A stretch of 11,106 bases of DNA from Bacteroidia bacterium (GCA_030425715.1 JAUIAA010000039.1:1-11106); one strand, 5' to 3'; shown: positions 1 to 8,285, counted from the stretch's first letter. Notes: generated by a model from the letters alone, not told the origin. Numbers and translations: made by a program.

Positions 1-1027
1 TATGTATATACTTTGAAGGAAAAACCTCCATCACTTCTGTTAATACATCTTCTAAAAACTCAAAAGTTGTTTCTTTACCAGCGCAATATATGTCTGTAAT
101 TGGCCAAACACCGCCAGATGGTACTGCTACTGGCTTTTCAAAACAAGATAGTTCAGGGTAGGCAGCCATGACACAAGTAACATGCGCAGGCATTTCTATC
201 TCAGGAATTACTTGAATATTATTTTGAGCGGCATAAGCCACAATTTCTTTGAGTTCTTTTTGTGTTAAAAAGCCACCATAAGTACCTTTATCCTTTGGGT
301 CATTCGTTATTCTGGCATTCCAATGCTTATCCTCTTGATCAACCCGCCAAGCTGCAACTTCTGTTAATTTTGGATATTTTTTGATTTCCATTCGCCAACC
401 TTGATCGTCTACCAAATGCAAATGCAAAACATTCATTTTATGCATGGCCAACCTATCAATCGTTTTTAAAATATATTCTTTAGGAAAAAAATGTCTAGAC
501 AAATCGAGCATTAACCCTCGATGTTTAAAACGAGGTTCGTCTTTAATTTCAACCGCAGGAACTATTAAATCCACCTTAGTATTATTTCCATAAATTTGTG
601 CAGGCAACAGTTGTAATAAGCTTTGTACGCCATAAAGGTATCCGCCAAGGCTATTGGCAGCAATGGTTATTTTTTTTGTAGTTACATTTAATTCGTAAGC
701 CTCATTCTTAAGTCCTTCTTTAGCTATAAACTCAATCGTATTATTTTGACCATTTTTACCAAAAGTAATTTGTATTCCTGTAGCTGATTTTACCTTATCA
801 ACCAATAAGTTCGCTACCTTACTCAAACTATCGTGAACTATAATCTTGGTGCTTTTATCAATACTAAAGGAGCCTTTATTTAAAGTAAGCTGCGCTGGTT
901 TTGGTATAATTTGTATGTCTTGTGCTACAAAAGATTTGGCTGGTTTTTCACAAGCAGTTAAACAAAGTAAGCCTATACTAAATGTTAAAATTTGTATTTT
1001 TTTTTCAAAAAATTTTATCACTTCCAT
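1..1027 (-). CDS. GH20 beta-N-acetylhexosaminidase, lipoprotein (3' end outside window)
   Basis: Exo-enzyme that removes terminal beta-linked GlcNAc (or GalNAc), here probably from chitobiose or N-glycan fragments in the periplasm or on the outer membrane. About 342 residues are visible. A lipoprotein signal ends in LTAC (residues 23-26). A GH20b-type N-terminal domain spans roughly 38-158, and the TIM barrel starts near 165 with the family motif RGLMLDLSRHFFPK (170-183), then HLHLVDDQGWR (202-212) and IPEIEMPAH (274-282). The visible part ends at FPSKYIH, just before the expected catalytic Asp-Glu pair, so the active site cannot be checked. The start is ATG at 1027, with an in-frame GTG at 1021 as alternative; an in-frame stop lies four codons upstream of the ATG, so no longer start exists. 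It overlaps the end of the glycosylasparaginase gene, suggesting translational coupling. Family assignment is firm; the exact substrate is inferred from context. Confidence 0.93.
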   Translation of the reverse strand, partial: MEVIKFFEKKIQILTFSIGLLCLTACEKPAKSFVAQDIQIIPKPAQLTLNKGSFSIDKSTKIIVHDSLSKVANLLVDKVKSATGIQITFGKNGQNNTIEFIAKEGLKNEAYELNVTTKKITIAANSLGGYLYGVQSLLQLLPAQIYGNNTKVDLIVPAVEIKDEPRFKHRGLMLDLSRHFFPKEYILKTIDRLAMHKMNVLHLHLVDDQGWRMEIKKYPKLTEVAAWRVDQEDKHWNARITNDPKDKGTYGGFLTQKELKEIVAYAAQNNIQVIPEIEMPAHVTCVMAAYPELSCFEKPVAVPSGGVWPITDIYCAGKETTFEFLEDVLTEVMEVFPSKYIH

Positions 1028-2034
1028 TCCATTTTAAATTTAGCATCTTCCATTCTATTTCCTTTTTCATTGTCATAAATGGCATAATTAAATCCTGAAC
1101 GTAAGCTATAGCCTGCATATTCCCCTTTTTTATTCACGGCAATAAAACCTACTTGTAGGTAAGGCATGTCTTTATGGTTTTGATGTTTTTTATAAATACG
1201 CTCTACAATTTCTTTACAGGCATCAAATGGTGATTTTCCTTGACGCATTAACTCCACTACCATAGCACTTCCTGCTGTTCTAATAACCGCTTCTCCTAAA
1301 CCTGTTGCTGCAGCTCCACCAACTTCATTATCTAAAAACAAACCTGCACCAATAATTGGCGAATCGCCAACCCTACCGTGCATTTTCCATGCGGCTCCAC
1401 TCGTAGTACAAGCCCCAGAAATATTACCTGATTCATCTAAAACCAACATAGAAATAGTATCGTGATTTTCTATATTGATAACTGGAGCATATTTTGATTC
1501 TTCCAACCACTTTTCCCAATCTTTCTTTGATTCAGGGGTCAATAAATTTTCTTCTTTAAAACCTTGGCTTTTTGCAAATTGTAATGCTCCTTCCCCAGTA
1601 AGCATCACATGTGGTGTTTCTTCTAACACTTTTTTGGCAACAGAAATTGGATGTTTAATTCCTTGTAAAAAGGAGACCGAGCCACAGTCACTATTATGAT
1701 CCATTATACAAGCATCTAACGTAACATTCCCATCCCTATCTGGAAAACCTCCATAGCCTACACTTCTTATTTTAGGATCTGCTTCTGGTATTTTCATGCC
1801 AGATTCTATGGCATCTAATACAGGTTTCCCTTTTTTTAACTGTTTCCAAGTTTCTTCATTGGCAGGTAAACCATGATTCCATGTAGAAATAATGATTGGT
1901 TTTTTAACATCTTTTAATGGGTTACTTAATAAAGTAATATTTCCTTTTGTTGTAGCATTTGCACTAACATAAGCAGTACTTATACCTATCGTACTTAATG
2001 CCGCTTTTTTTATAAAATCTCTTCTATCAGACAT
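1018..2034 (-). CDS. Glycosylasparaginase (N4-(beta-N-acetylglucosaminyl)-L-asparaginase), Tat-exported
   Basis: Ntn-hydrolase that cuts the amide bond between GlcNAc and asparagine, the last protein-proximal bond of N-glycans, giving aspartate and the amino-sugar. The family is made as a precursor that cleaves itself before a threonine to give alpha and beta chains. Here HDT at 191-193 places the new N-terminal nucleophile at Thr193. Downstream lie the substrate-binding motifs RVGDSP (221-226) and TGLGE (244-248), and TWNHG sits at 51-55. The 338-residue length and overall pattern fit the Elizabethkingia (Flavobacterium) meningosepticum enzyme rather than plant-type beta-aspartyl peptidases. 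The N-terminus has a twin-arginine motif, RRDFIKK at 4-10, followed by a hydrophobic stretch, so Tat export to the periplasm is expected. It lies 31 bases after the CBM9-like gene and overlaps the GH20 gene. A general isoaspartyl peptidase is the main alternative, but the N-glycan neighbours argue against it. Confidence 0.93.
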   Translation of the reverse strand: MSDRRDFIKKAALSTIGISTAYVSANATTKGNITLLSNPLKDVKKPIIISTWNHGLPANEETWKQLKKGKPVLDAIESGMKIPEADPKIRSVGYGGFPDRDGNVTLDACIMDHNSDCGSVSFLQGIKHPISVAKKVLEETPHVMLTGEGALQFAKSQGFKEENLLTPESKKDWEKWLEESKYAPVINIENHDTISMLVLDESGNISGACTTSGAAWKMHGRVGDSPIIGAGLFLDNEVGGAAATGLGEAVIRTAGSAMVVELMRQGKSPFDACKEIVERIYKKHQNHKDMPYLQVGFIAVNKKGEYAGYSLRSGFNYAIYDNEKGNRMEDAKFKMEWK

Positions 2035-2065
2035 GGCTCTTTTCTTTGCTTAAATTTACGATTAT

Positions 2066-3139
2066 TTATTGAGAAATGATTTTACCATCTTCTTTAATGG
2101 TATATGTTTTTTTAGAATAAGGACTAGTTGTTCTAATATTCCACCCTGTTAAATGGTTTTCAAATTGAAATACCAGTCTATCCTTACCTATTTTTTTACT
2201 ATCTATACCCAGTTCGTTTAAGGAATTTGCCGCTTTTCCGTTTTTAGCTTGATATGCTTTCTGTTTTTTAAAAACCTGATATAATGCCAGCCTTACTTTT
2301 TCGTCTTCTGGAATTTCAAATGCAATGTGTTCTCCCGTTTTGGCTGTACTAAAAAATACATAACCCCACATTTCTGGTTCATGCATATTAACAACTCCTG
2401 TTGGCGACCAAACCCAATTGTATTCATGCAAAAATTTACCATTTTTATCTTTCTTTCGCGAATACCTTCCATCGGTTAAATCAAACTCCCAATTTACTCT
2501 GGAATACCCCATGCGCCAAAATTTATTTCTAGGCACGTTATCTTGAAGATAGGCGGTTCTAAATGCGCTCCAAGGCAAAGCAATCTCTATACTCCATCCT
2601 TTATCAATGTCAGTGGAATTATTTAATGTTCCATCTACATGTATTGCTGATTTGTAATTTGACATATTCCAATCTACTGCAATTTGACCATCTTTTTCAC
2701 GATAAGGTTTGGTTATGAATAAATCCCACAACGTATTTAAAGCATTGAATTCCATTTCATAATAGTTGTGCGTATCGTTATCTGGATCAATAAAAACTTC
2801 AAAATCATTGTTGTAAAAAATAACAGTATCTTTTTGTTTTAACGTTGCCCATACATGTGGTTCTTCCATTTTTGCATAGATATAAAGATATTGCTCATCC
2901 CAAATCATTTTCATCTGGGTTTTGTATTTGGGTTTTACTTTCCCTTCTATATCAATAAAATCTTGAGAAAATGGCACTTCTTGCCAAGCGCTTTCTTCAG
3001 CCTTACCATCAATTTTAATATCTCTATCTGTTTGGTAAGCCACATACTTTCTAAGCAAGTCAAAATTTTGTTGTGCCATGGCTTGTCCACAAAAAACAAA
3101 CAATGCAATTATGCCTATTTTCCACCTCATAATCACCAT
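2066..3139 (-). CDS. Secreted CBM9-like carbohydrate-binding protein
   Basis: Probable non-catalytic sugar-binding protein. It has a Sec signal peptide ending AMA before QQ (cleavage near residue 22). A CBM9/DOMON-like beta-sandwich covers roughly 32-262: IKIDGKAEESAWQ (41-53), the strand region VFIDPDNDTHNYYEMEFN (115-132) and NWVWSPTGVVNMHEPEMWGY (241-260) are typical of the carbohydrate-binding family 9-like proteins of Bacteroidota. The last ~95 residues are charged and unrecognised. No catalytic domain is attached, unlike xylanase CBM9 modules. The gene starts two bases after the GH130 stop, so it is surely co-transcribed. The start could be ATG 3139 or the in-frame ATG 3130; both keep the signal peptide and neither has a clear Shine-Dalgarno sequence. 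I infer a role in holding glycan or glycopeptide for the neighbouring enzymes; the ligand is unknown. Confidence 0.82.
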   Translation of the reverse strand: MVIMRWKIGIIALFVFCGQAMAQQNFDLLRKYVAYQTDRDIKIDGKAEESAWQEVPFSQDFIDIEGKVKPKYKTQMKMIWDEQYLYIYAKMEEPHVWATLKQKDTVIFYNNDFEVFIDPDNDTHNYYEMEFNALNTLWDLFITKPYREKDGQIAVDWNMSNYKSAIHVDGTLNNSTDIDKGWSIEIALPWSAFRTAYLQDNVPRNKFWRMGYSRVNWEFDLTDGRYSRKKDKNGKFLHEYNWVWSPTGVVNMHEPEMWGYVFFSTAKTGEHIAFEIPEDEKVRLALYQVFKKQKAYQAKNGKAANSLNELGIDSKKIGKDRLVFQFENHLTGWNIRTTSPYSKKTYTIKEDGKIISQ

Positions 3140-3141
3140 AT

Positions 3142-4107
3142 TTAAAAACTGTTATTTTTAGTAAATTCTATTATTTCGCTAATATGACCAAAAGCTAGTG
3201 CCACCACAGTATCTGCAGCTCCATAATAAATGGCTATTTTATCTTCCTCAATATCATGTAAAGCAGCACAAGGAAATACTACGTTAGGTACATCGCCAAC
3301 TTGTTCATAATTTACTGCAGGACCAAGTAAATAATCTCTAGTTCTATATTTTACAATATCGGGTTGTTCTTTATCTAAAATGGCAGCTCCCATAGCATAT
3401 CTAAATCCGTTGCAGGTATTGATTACGCCGTGATACAACATCAACCAACCTTCACTAGTTAATATAGGAATTGGCCCCGCACCAATTTTTGTGCTTTGCC
3501 AACCACTTTGCTCAAAAGCAGCGGTCTTCATTACACACCGATGTTCGCCCCAGTATTTCATATCAGGGCTATAGCTCAAATAAATATCGCCAAAAGGGGT
3601 GTGTCCATTATCGCTTGGGCGGCTCAACATTGCATACTTTCCATCAATTTTTTGTGGGAAAAGCACTCCATTTCTATTGAAAGGTAAAAATGCGTTCTCA
3701 CATTGAAAAAATTCTTTAAAATCAAAAGTATATCCAATACCTATGGTTGGACCATGGTAACCATTACACCAGGTAATCCAATACCTATCGTCTATAAAAA
3801 CAACTCGTGGATCATATTTATAATCAGAATCAATCATTGTGGTATTTCCAGCCTTCATTTGAATAGGCTTATGATTGATTTCCCAATCGAGAGCATTTTT
3901 ACTAAATCCTGCAAAAATATTCATTTGCACGGCTTTATTATCGCATCTAAAAACTCCTGCAAAACCATCTTCAAATGGTACTACTGCACTATTAAATACA
4001 CTATTAGAATTGGGTATAGCAAATCTATTGATAATTGGATTTTCACTATATCTCCAAATTATTTCGTTACTGTTTTTTGGCCTATCTTGCCATGGTATTT
4101 TTTTCAA
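3142..4107 (-). CDS. GH130 beta-1,4-mannoside phosphorylase (probably Man-GlcNAc type)
   Basis: Predicted inverting glycoside phosphorylase that uses phosphate to split a beta-mannoside, giving mannose-1-phosphate plus the acceptor sugar. In this context the likely substrate is Man-beta-1,4-GlcNAc from the N-glycan core, as known for the Bacteroides thetaiotaomicron enzyme BT1033. The five-bladed propeller family motifs are visible: YDPRV at 98-102 with Asp99 the probable general acid, SRPSDNGHTPFGD (162-174), WQSTKIGAGPIPI (203-215), YHGV (225-228) and VPNVVFPCAAL (273-283). The basic residues in the middle motifs fit phosphorylases rather than the beta-1,2-mannosidase branch, but that subfamily call is from memory of the family. 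At 321 residues it is full length. No signal peptide is present, so it should act in the cytoplasm, downstream of the symporter encoded 25 bases upstream. Mannosyl-glucose phosphorylase is the main alternative. Confidence 0.9.
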   Translation of the reverse strand: MKKIPWQDRPKNSNEIIWRYSENPIINRFAIPNSNSVFNSAVVPFEDGFAGVFRCDNKAVQMNIFAGFSKNALDWEINHKPIQMKAGNTTMIDSDYKYDPRVVFIDDRYWITWCNGYHGPTIGIGYTFDFKEFFQCENAFLPFNRNGVLFPQKIDGKYAMLSRPSDNGHTPFGDIYLSYSPDMKYWGEHRCVMKTAAFEQSGWQSTKIGAGPIPILTSEGWLMLYHGVINTCNGFRYAMGAAILDKEQPDIVKYRTRDYLLGPAVNYEQVGDVPNVVFPCAALHDIEEDKIAIYYGAADTVVALAFGHISEIIEFTKNNSF

Positions 4108-4132
4108 AATAAAATAAATTAATGTTTAAACT

Positions 4133-6013
4133 TTAGTTGGGCAATGCTCTTACTTTATCTAACCATGTAAATTTCAAGATTATAGAAGTTATAACAAATA
4201 TAAGCAATGCAATTAATGTTTTAGGATAATCTCTAATCATAAAATAAATAGGGATAACAATCATGCTAGACTGCCAAACAACTCCTATAACGCAATTCAT
4301 CATGTCAAACCAAAAATCGTTATTTTCACTAAAATTAGGATTTTCTTTTTGCAATTCTTTAGCCACAGGTTTCCAAAACCCCCAAGGATGTACATTTTTA
4401 TAAAATGATTTCAACACTTCCATATTGGTTGGCGCGCTTAAATAGGTACCTAAAAAAGAGCCTAAAAGCGAAAAACTAAATATGATTGGAAATAAATAGA
4501 TGGCAGATACATTAGACAGTTCATAAAGCATAGAACCTTCTGCGAAATTTGTTTTATTTTGGTCTAATAAAAATTGTAAACTAGCAATAATTAAACCTGC
4601 TAACATTCCCCAAAAATAACCCCAACCATTAAATCGCCACCAAACCCATTTTAAAAAATTTGCTGCAACATAACCACCAAAAAGCGCACTGGTAATCCAC
4701 AGTGTCAATGAGTTGATAGAATCAGCAAAAAAGCCCATAAACACCCCCAAACCTACTACTAAAAATGAGGCAATATGACTGGCCTTTATATAATGCTTAT
4801 TACTTGCTTTTGGTTTAAAATATTTTTTATAAATATCATTCACAATATATGCTGGTCCTGCATTTACAAAAGCTGAAAATGTAGACATAAACGCGGCTAA
4901 AAGCCCTGCTAAAAGCAATCCTTTAATACCGACTGGCACATGAAAATTAATCACTTTTGGTAAAATAATTTCTAAATCTGCACCCGATAAATTTGGATTG
5001 GCTATCATTTCTGGAGCTAATACCACTAAGGCAATCACTACCACTCCTCCTATTAATAAATACCTTGGAATAAATAATATTAAGTTGGTAAAACCTGCCA
5101 TATATGCTGCTTCTTTAACTGTCTTGGTAGATAAAATACGCTGCATATCAAAACTAGGCGTTGGGCCAGCAATACTTGCAAAAAAGCCTTTAAACAAACT
5201 CATACCAATCAACGCCCCAAACATTTTATAACCTTCGGAGTCTACCAAATCATTAAAAGCTTGGTATTTGGAGGCATCCCAATGCGTATCTAACTCCCAA
5301 CCAAAAAACACATTTTTCCATTCGTTAGTAATTACATTGGAAATTTCAACATCGCTAAAAGCAAAAAATGCGTATCCCGCAACTAAAACTCCAGCAATTA
5401 CCATAATACCATATTGTAAAACTTCGGTTGCAACTACAGAAAACATACCCCCTTTAATGGTGTAAATGGTGGTAAGAAAAATAATAATTAAAGCGTAGGA
5501 TTGCTCGGAATTAAAGAGTACGGAATTATCCATTTGCAAGGTTAAATCCCAAGGCAAAATAACGGTCATAAATTTACCAACCCCTTCGAAAAAATATGCA
5601 ATAAAGCCAATAGCCGCAACAACGGCAAAAATAGCCACAATTATATGAGAAGCTCTACCAGCTTTATCATCTCCAAAACGAGTTAAAATCCATTCGGATC
5701 CCGTCATTATATTGGATCTTCTAATCCATACGGCGAGAAACATCATGATAAAAATTTGATTCCATATAGGCCATAACCACATTAGCATAAAGCTTTTCGC
5801 ACCGTAAAGAAATAGCCAACCGACCATTAAGGCGGTTCCGGAAATATCAAACATACCGGATCCATTACTCAAGCCTAAAAAATACCATTTGATATTATTT
5901 CCTCCTAAAAAATAAGAATCTAATCCTTTAGATGCTTTTTTCGATACCCAAATACCTACTGCCAAAGTGATAATTAAGTAAAGTAAGATGATGGATACGT
6001 CTATACTACTCAT
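4133..6013 (-). CDS. Sodium:solute symporter (SSS family), probable glycan-fragment or sugar importer
   Basis: Inner-membrane sodium-coupled importer of the SSS family (LeuT fold), the family of SGLT glucose carriers. The protein is 626 residues with about 14 hydrophobic segments. FLGGNN near 35-40 is the usual family start after the first membrane segment. GLLLAGLLAAFMSTFS (365-380) followed by NDIYKKY (392-398) is the signature helix; Ser377 and Thr378 align with the Na+-site serines of the Vibrio galactose carrier vSGLT. The tail beyond residue ~530 adds a hydrophilic loop and two more hydrophobic segments, making it longer than many ~500-550 residue members. It begins nine bases after the GH92 stop and precedes the cytoplasmic GH130 gene, so it probably brings in mannose, Man-GlcNAc or a similar small product. 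The substrate is inference only; the family also carries amino acids, sialic acid and other solutes. Confidence 0.92.
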   Translation of the reverse strand: MSSIDVSIILLYLIITLAVGIWVSKKASKGLDSYFLGGNNIKWYFLGLSNGSGMFDISGTALMVGWLFLYGAKSFMLMWLWPIWNQIFIMMFLAVWIRRSNIMTGSEWILTRFGDDKAGRASHIIVAIFAVVAAIGFIAYFFEGVGKFMTVILPWDLTLQMDNSVLFNSEQSYALIIIFLTTIYTIKGGMFSVVATEVLQYGIMVIAGVLVAGYAFFAFSDVEISNVITNEWKNVFFGWELDTHWDASKYQAFNDLVDSEGYKMFGALIGMSLFKGFFASIAGPTPSFDMQRILSTKTVKEAAYMAGFTNLILFIPRYLLIGGVVVIALVVLAPEMIANPNLSGADLEIILPKVINFHVPVGIKGLLLAGLLAAFMSTFSAFVNAGPAYIVNDIYKKYFKPKASNKHYIKASHIASFLVVGLGVFMGFFADSINSLTLWITSALFGGYVAANFLKWVWWRFNGWGYFWGMLAGLIIASLQFLLDQNKTNFAEGSMLYELSNVSAIYLFPIIFSFSLLGSFLGTYLSAPTNMEVLKSFYKNVHPWGFWKPVAKELQKENPNFSENNDFWFDMMNCVIGVVWQSSMIVIPIYFMIRDYPKTLIALLIFVITSIILKFTWLDKVRALPN

Positions 6014-6022
6014 ATTGTTCTT

Positions 6023-8281
6023 TTAATTGTTTAGCCCCCAATTTTTATTAGGAACATTTCCCATTTTAAATTTCAACACCCCACCATTCATTAACTCTTT
6101 ATGGGAAACATAAGTTTTGTTGTAAGGTTTGCCATTAAAACTAGCAGATTGTATATATATGTTTTCTGCAGAATTATTTTCTGTTTCAATAATAAATTGC
6201 TTATTATCTGCTACTTGTATCGTTGTTTTATCAAAAATTGGACTTCCTATTTGGTAGGAACCTGATGCAGGATTGTATGGGTATAAACCTATAGCACTAA
6301 AAACATACCAAGCCGACATTTGGCCACAATCTTCATTTCCACTCAAGCCATTTGGTGTGGTATTGTATTGGGTTTTAAGAATTTCTCTTACCCAATATTG
6401 AGTTTTCCAAGGTTTGTTGGCAAAATTATACATATATGCTATGTGGTGACTTGGCTCATTGCCATGTGCGTATTGACCAATTAAACCAGATACATCTGGA
6501 GATACATTGTCTCCTGTAATCTCTGAAGACTCCGTAAATAGTTCCTCTAATTTATTGGTAAATGCATCATTCCCTCCATGCATTTTTATCAATTCCTTCA
6601 TATCGTGTAGTACAAACCAGCTATGTTGCCAAGCATTTCCTTCGGTATAATCTGCATGTACTCTATGTGCTGAATATTTAGGATCAAAAGGGGTGTGCCA
6701 TTCTTTTCCTGTATCCGATTTACCTCGCATAAACCCTGTTTCTTGGTCGAATAAATATTGGTAAGCCTTAGCTCTCTGGCTAAAATACTGGTAGTCGTCC
6801 TCCTTATGCAAAGCTTTAGCTACCTGTGCCACACACCAATCATTATAAGCATACTCTAGGGTAATGGTTACCGATTCGTCTAATAAATTATAGGGTATAT
6901 ATCCATATTTTTTATATAGTGACAATCCTCTATCGTCTTGCATCATAGTGTGCTTCATTGCCTGATAAGCTTCCTCAATATTAAAGCCTTTTATTCCTTT
7001 TCGGATAGCTTCTGCAATAACCGGAATAGAATGGTATCCAGTCATGGTATTGGTCTCATTACCGTATAAATTCCAAACTGGCAGGCGCTTATTTACAGTG
7101 TAATACGCCAACATAGAATTGATAATATCACTTACTCTATTGGGTTCTAATATGGTTAATAAAGGTTGTTCTGCTCTAAAAGTATCCCATAAAGACAAAG
7201 TGGAATATGCGGTAAAATTTTCTGCTTTCGCGATACTATCATTGGGCAATCTAAACGCTCCATTGGCATCACTAAAAGTAACAGGAGCTAGCTGTGTATG
7301 GTACAGAGCTGTGTAAAATATGGTTTTAAGTGAATCAATTGGTGTTTCTACTTTTATTTTTGAAAGATTTTCTTCCCATTGTTTTTTTGATGCTTTTAAA
7401 TTTTTATCAAAATGAAACCCTTTCTCTTCCACTGCTAAGTTTTCCAAAGCATTTTCTATACTTACCGAAGAAACGGCTACTTTTACTTCCAGTTGTTTAT
7501 TCTGTACCTTGTTAAAAAAAAGCTGTGCTGTAGTAGCAAGTCCTTCTATTTGATTTGTTTTTTCTATATACTTACCCTCTTTAACCAAATCGTATTTTAC
7601 CAAAGCTTTTGAAAATTTTGCCACAAAAAACACCTTTTGATTTTTAGCCCAACCTGTAGAATGACGATATCCAACCACAGTAAATTTATCTAATATTTTA
7701 ATTTGCGAATTGGTTGTTTTATCCCAATTGATTGCAAAACCTAAGTCAATAATTACTGATTGTAAATCATTGTTTTCAAAAGTATATTTGTGAAATGCTG
7801 TTCGTTGACTAGTAGTTAATTCTGCTTTTATTTTATGGTCTTTTAAAAACACCGAATAATAGCCTGGTTTGGCAATTTCATCAGAGTGGGTATATGTTGA
7901 TTTATAAGGAATATCCTCTCTACTTTTTATAGGCGTAGTCAAATCTACTTCCTTATTAATTGGCATGAACCTAATATCGTATAAATCGCCAATACCTGTA
8001 CCACTTAAATGTAAATGACTAAAACCAATAGTAATAGAATCTGAATAATGATAACCCGAACACCAATCCCAATCGGAAGTACCATTGTCTGGACTTACCT
8101 GAACCATTCCAAACGGTGCTGTTGCACCAGGAAAAGTATGCCCATGCCCCCCTGTACCAATAAATGGATTTACCAAACTAGAAAGTGTTTCTTCTTGCAG
8201 CTCTTTTTCACTATTTAACTTTGTACAACTTGTATTTAAAAAGAGTAAACCTAATAGAAAAACACCAAATATTTTATTCAT
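6023..8281 (-). CDS. GH92 exo-alpha-mannosidase, lipoprotein
   Basis: Calcium-dependent inverting exo-alpha-mannosidase that trims alpha-mannose from N-glycans or mannans. The 752-residue product shows NPFIGTGGHGHTFPGATAPFG (38-58) and WCSGYH (73-78) in the N-terminal beta-sandwich. The (alpha/alpha)6 barrel has SLWDTFRAEQPLL (363-375), EGNAWQ (547-552, probable general-acid glutamate), HGNEPSHH (606-613) and GNEDCGQMSAWYVFSAIGLYP (648-668, probable base region). I prefer ATG 8281 over the longer ATG at 8317: GAGGT precedes it by four bases, and it gives a compact signal peptide MNKIFGVFLLGLLFLNTSC with lipid-acceptor Cys19 (the Asn at -3 is not classical). A surface or periplasmic location is expected. 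It is the first gene of the six-gene operon. Linkage specificity (alpha-1,2, 1,3, 1,4 or 1,6) cannot be read safely from sequence. Confidence 0.95.
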   Translation of the reverse strand: MNKIFGVFLLGLLFLNTSCTKLNSEKELQEETLSSLVNPFIGTGGHGHTFPGATAPFGMVQVSPDNGTSDWDWCSGYHYSDSITIGFSHLHLSGTGIGDLYDIRFMPINKEVDLTTPIKSREDIPYKSTYTHSDEIAKPGYYSVFLKDHKIKAELTTSQRTAFHKYTFENNDLQSVIIDLGFAINWDKTTNSQIKILDKFTVVGYRHSTGWAKNQKVFFVAKFSKALVKYDLVKEGKYIEKTNQIEGLATTAQLFFNKVQNKQLEVKVAVSSVSIENALENLAVEEKGFHFDKNLKASKKQWEENLSKIKVETPIDSLKTIFYTALYHTQLAPVTFSDANGAFRLPNDSIAKAENFTAYSTLSLWDTFRAEQPLLTILEPNRVSDIINSMLAYYTVNKRLPVWNLYGNETNTMTGYHSIPVIAEAIRKGIKGFNIEEAYQAMKHTMMQDDRGLSLYKKYGYIPYNLLDESVTITLEYAYNDWCVAQVAKALHKEDDYQYFSQRAKAYQYLFDQETGFMRGKSDTGKEWHTPFDPKYSAHRVHADYTEGNAWQHSWFVLHDMKELIKMHGGNDAFTNKLEELFTESSEITGDNVSPDVSGLIGQYAHGNEPSHHIAYMYNFANKPWKTQYWVREILKTQYNTTPNGLSGNEDCGQMSAWYVFSAIGLYPYNPASGSYQIGSPIFDKTTIQVADNKQFIIETENNSAENIYIQSASFNGKPYNKTYVSHKELMNGGVLKFKMGNVPNKNWGLNN

Positions 8282-8285
8282 ATTT

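Noticed and set aside
997..1005. Run of nine A (minus strand) in the GH20 signal-peptide codons as a phase-variation tract
   Set aside because: Such runs are common in this A/T-rich genome and encode the normal lysine-rich start of a signal peptide; no further support for slippage.
846..3145. Several short plus-strand open frames opposite the GH20, glycosylasparaginase and CBM9-like genes
   Set aside because: They lie fully within or across well-supported minus-strand genes, show no family motifs, and are expected by chance in A/T-rich DNA.
3703..4122. 139-codon open frame on the plus strand opposite the GH130 gene
   Set aside because: Its translation is low-complexity with no recognisable domain, and the opposite strand encodes a complete GH130 protein with all family motifs.
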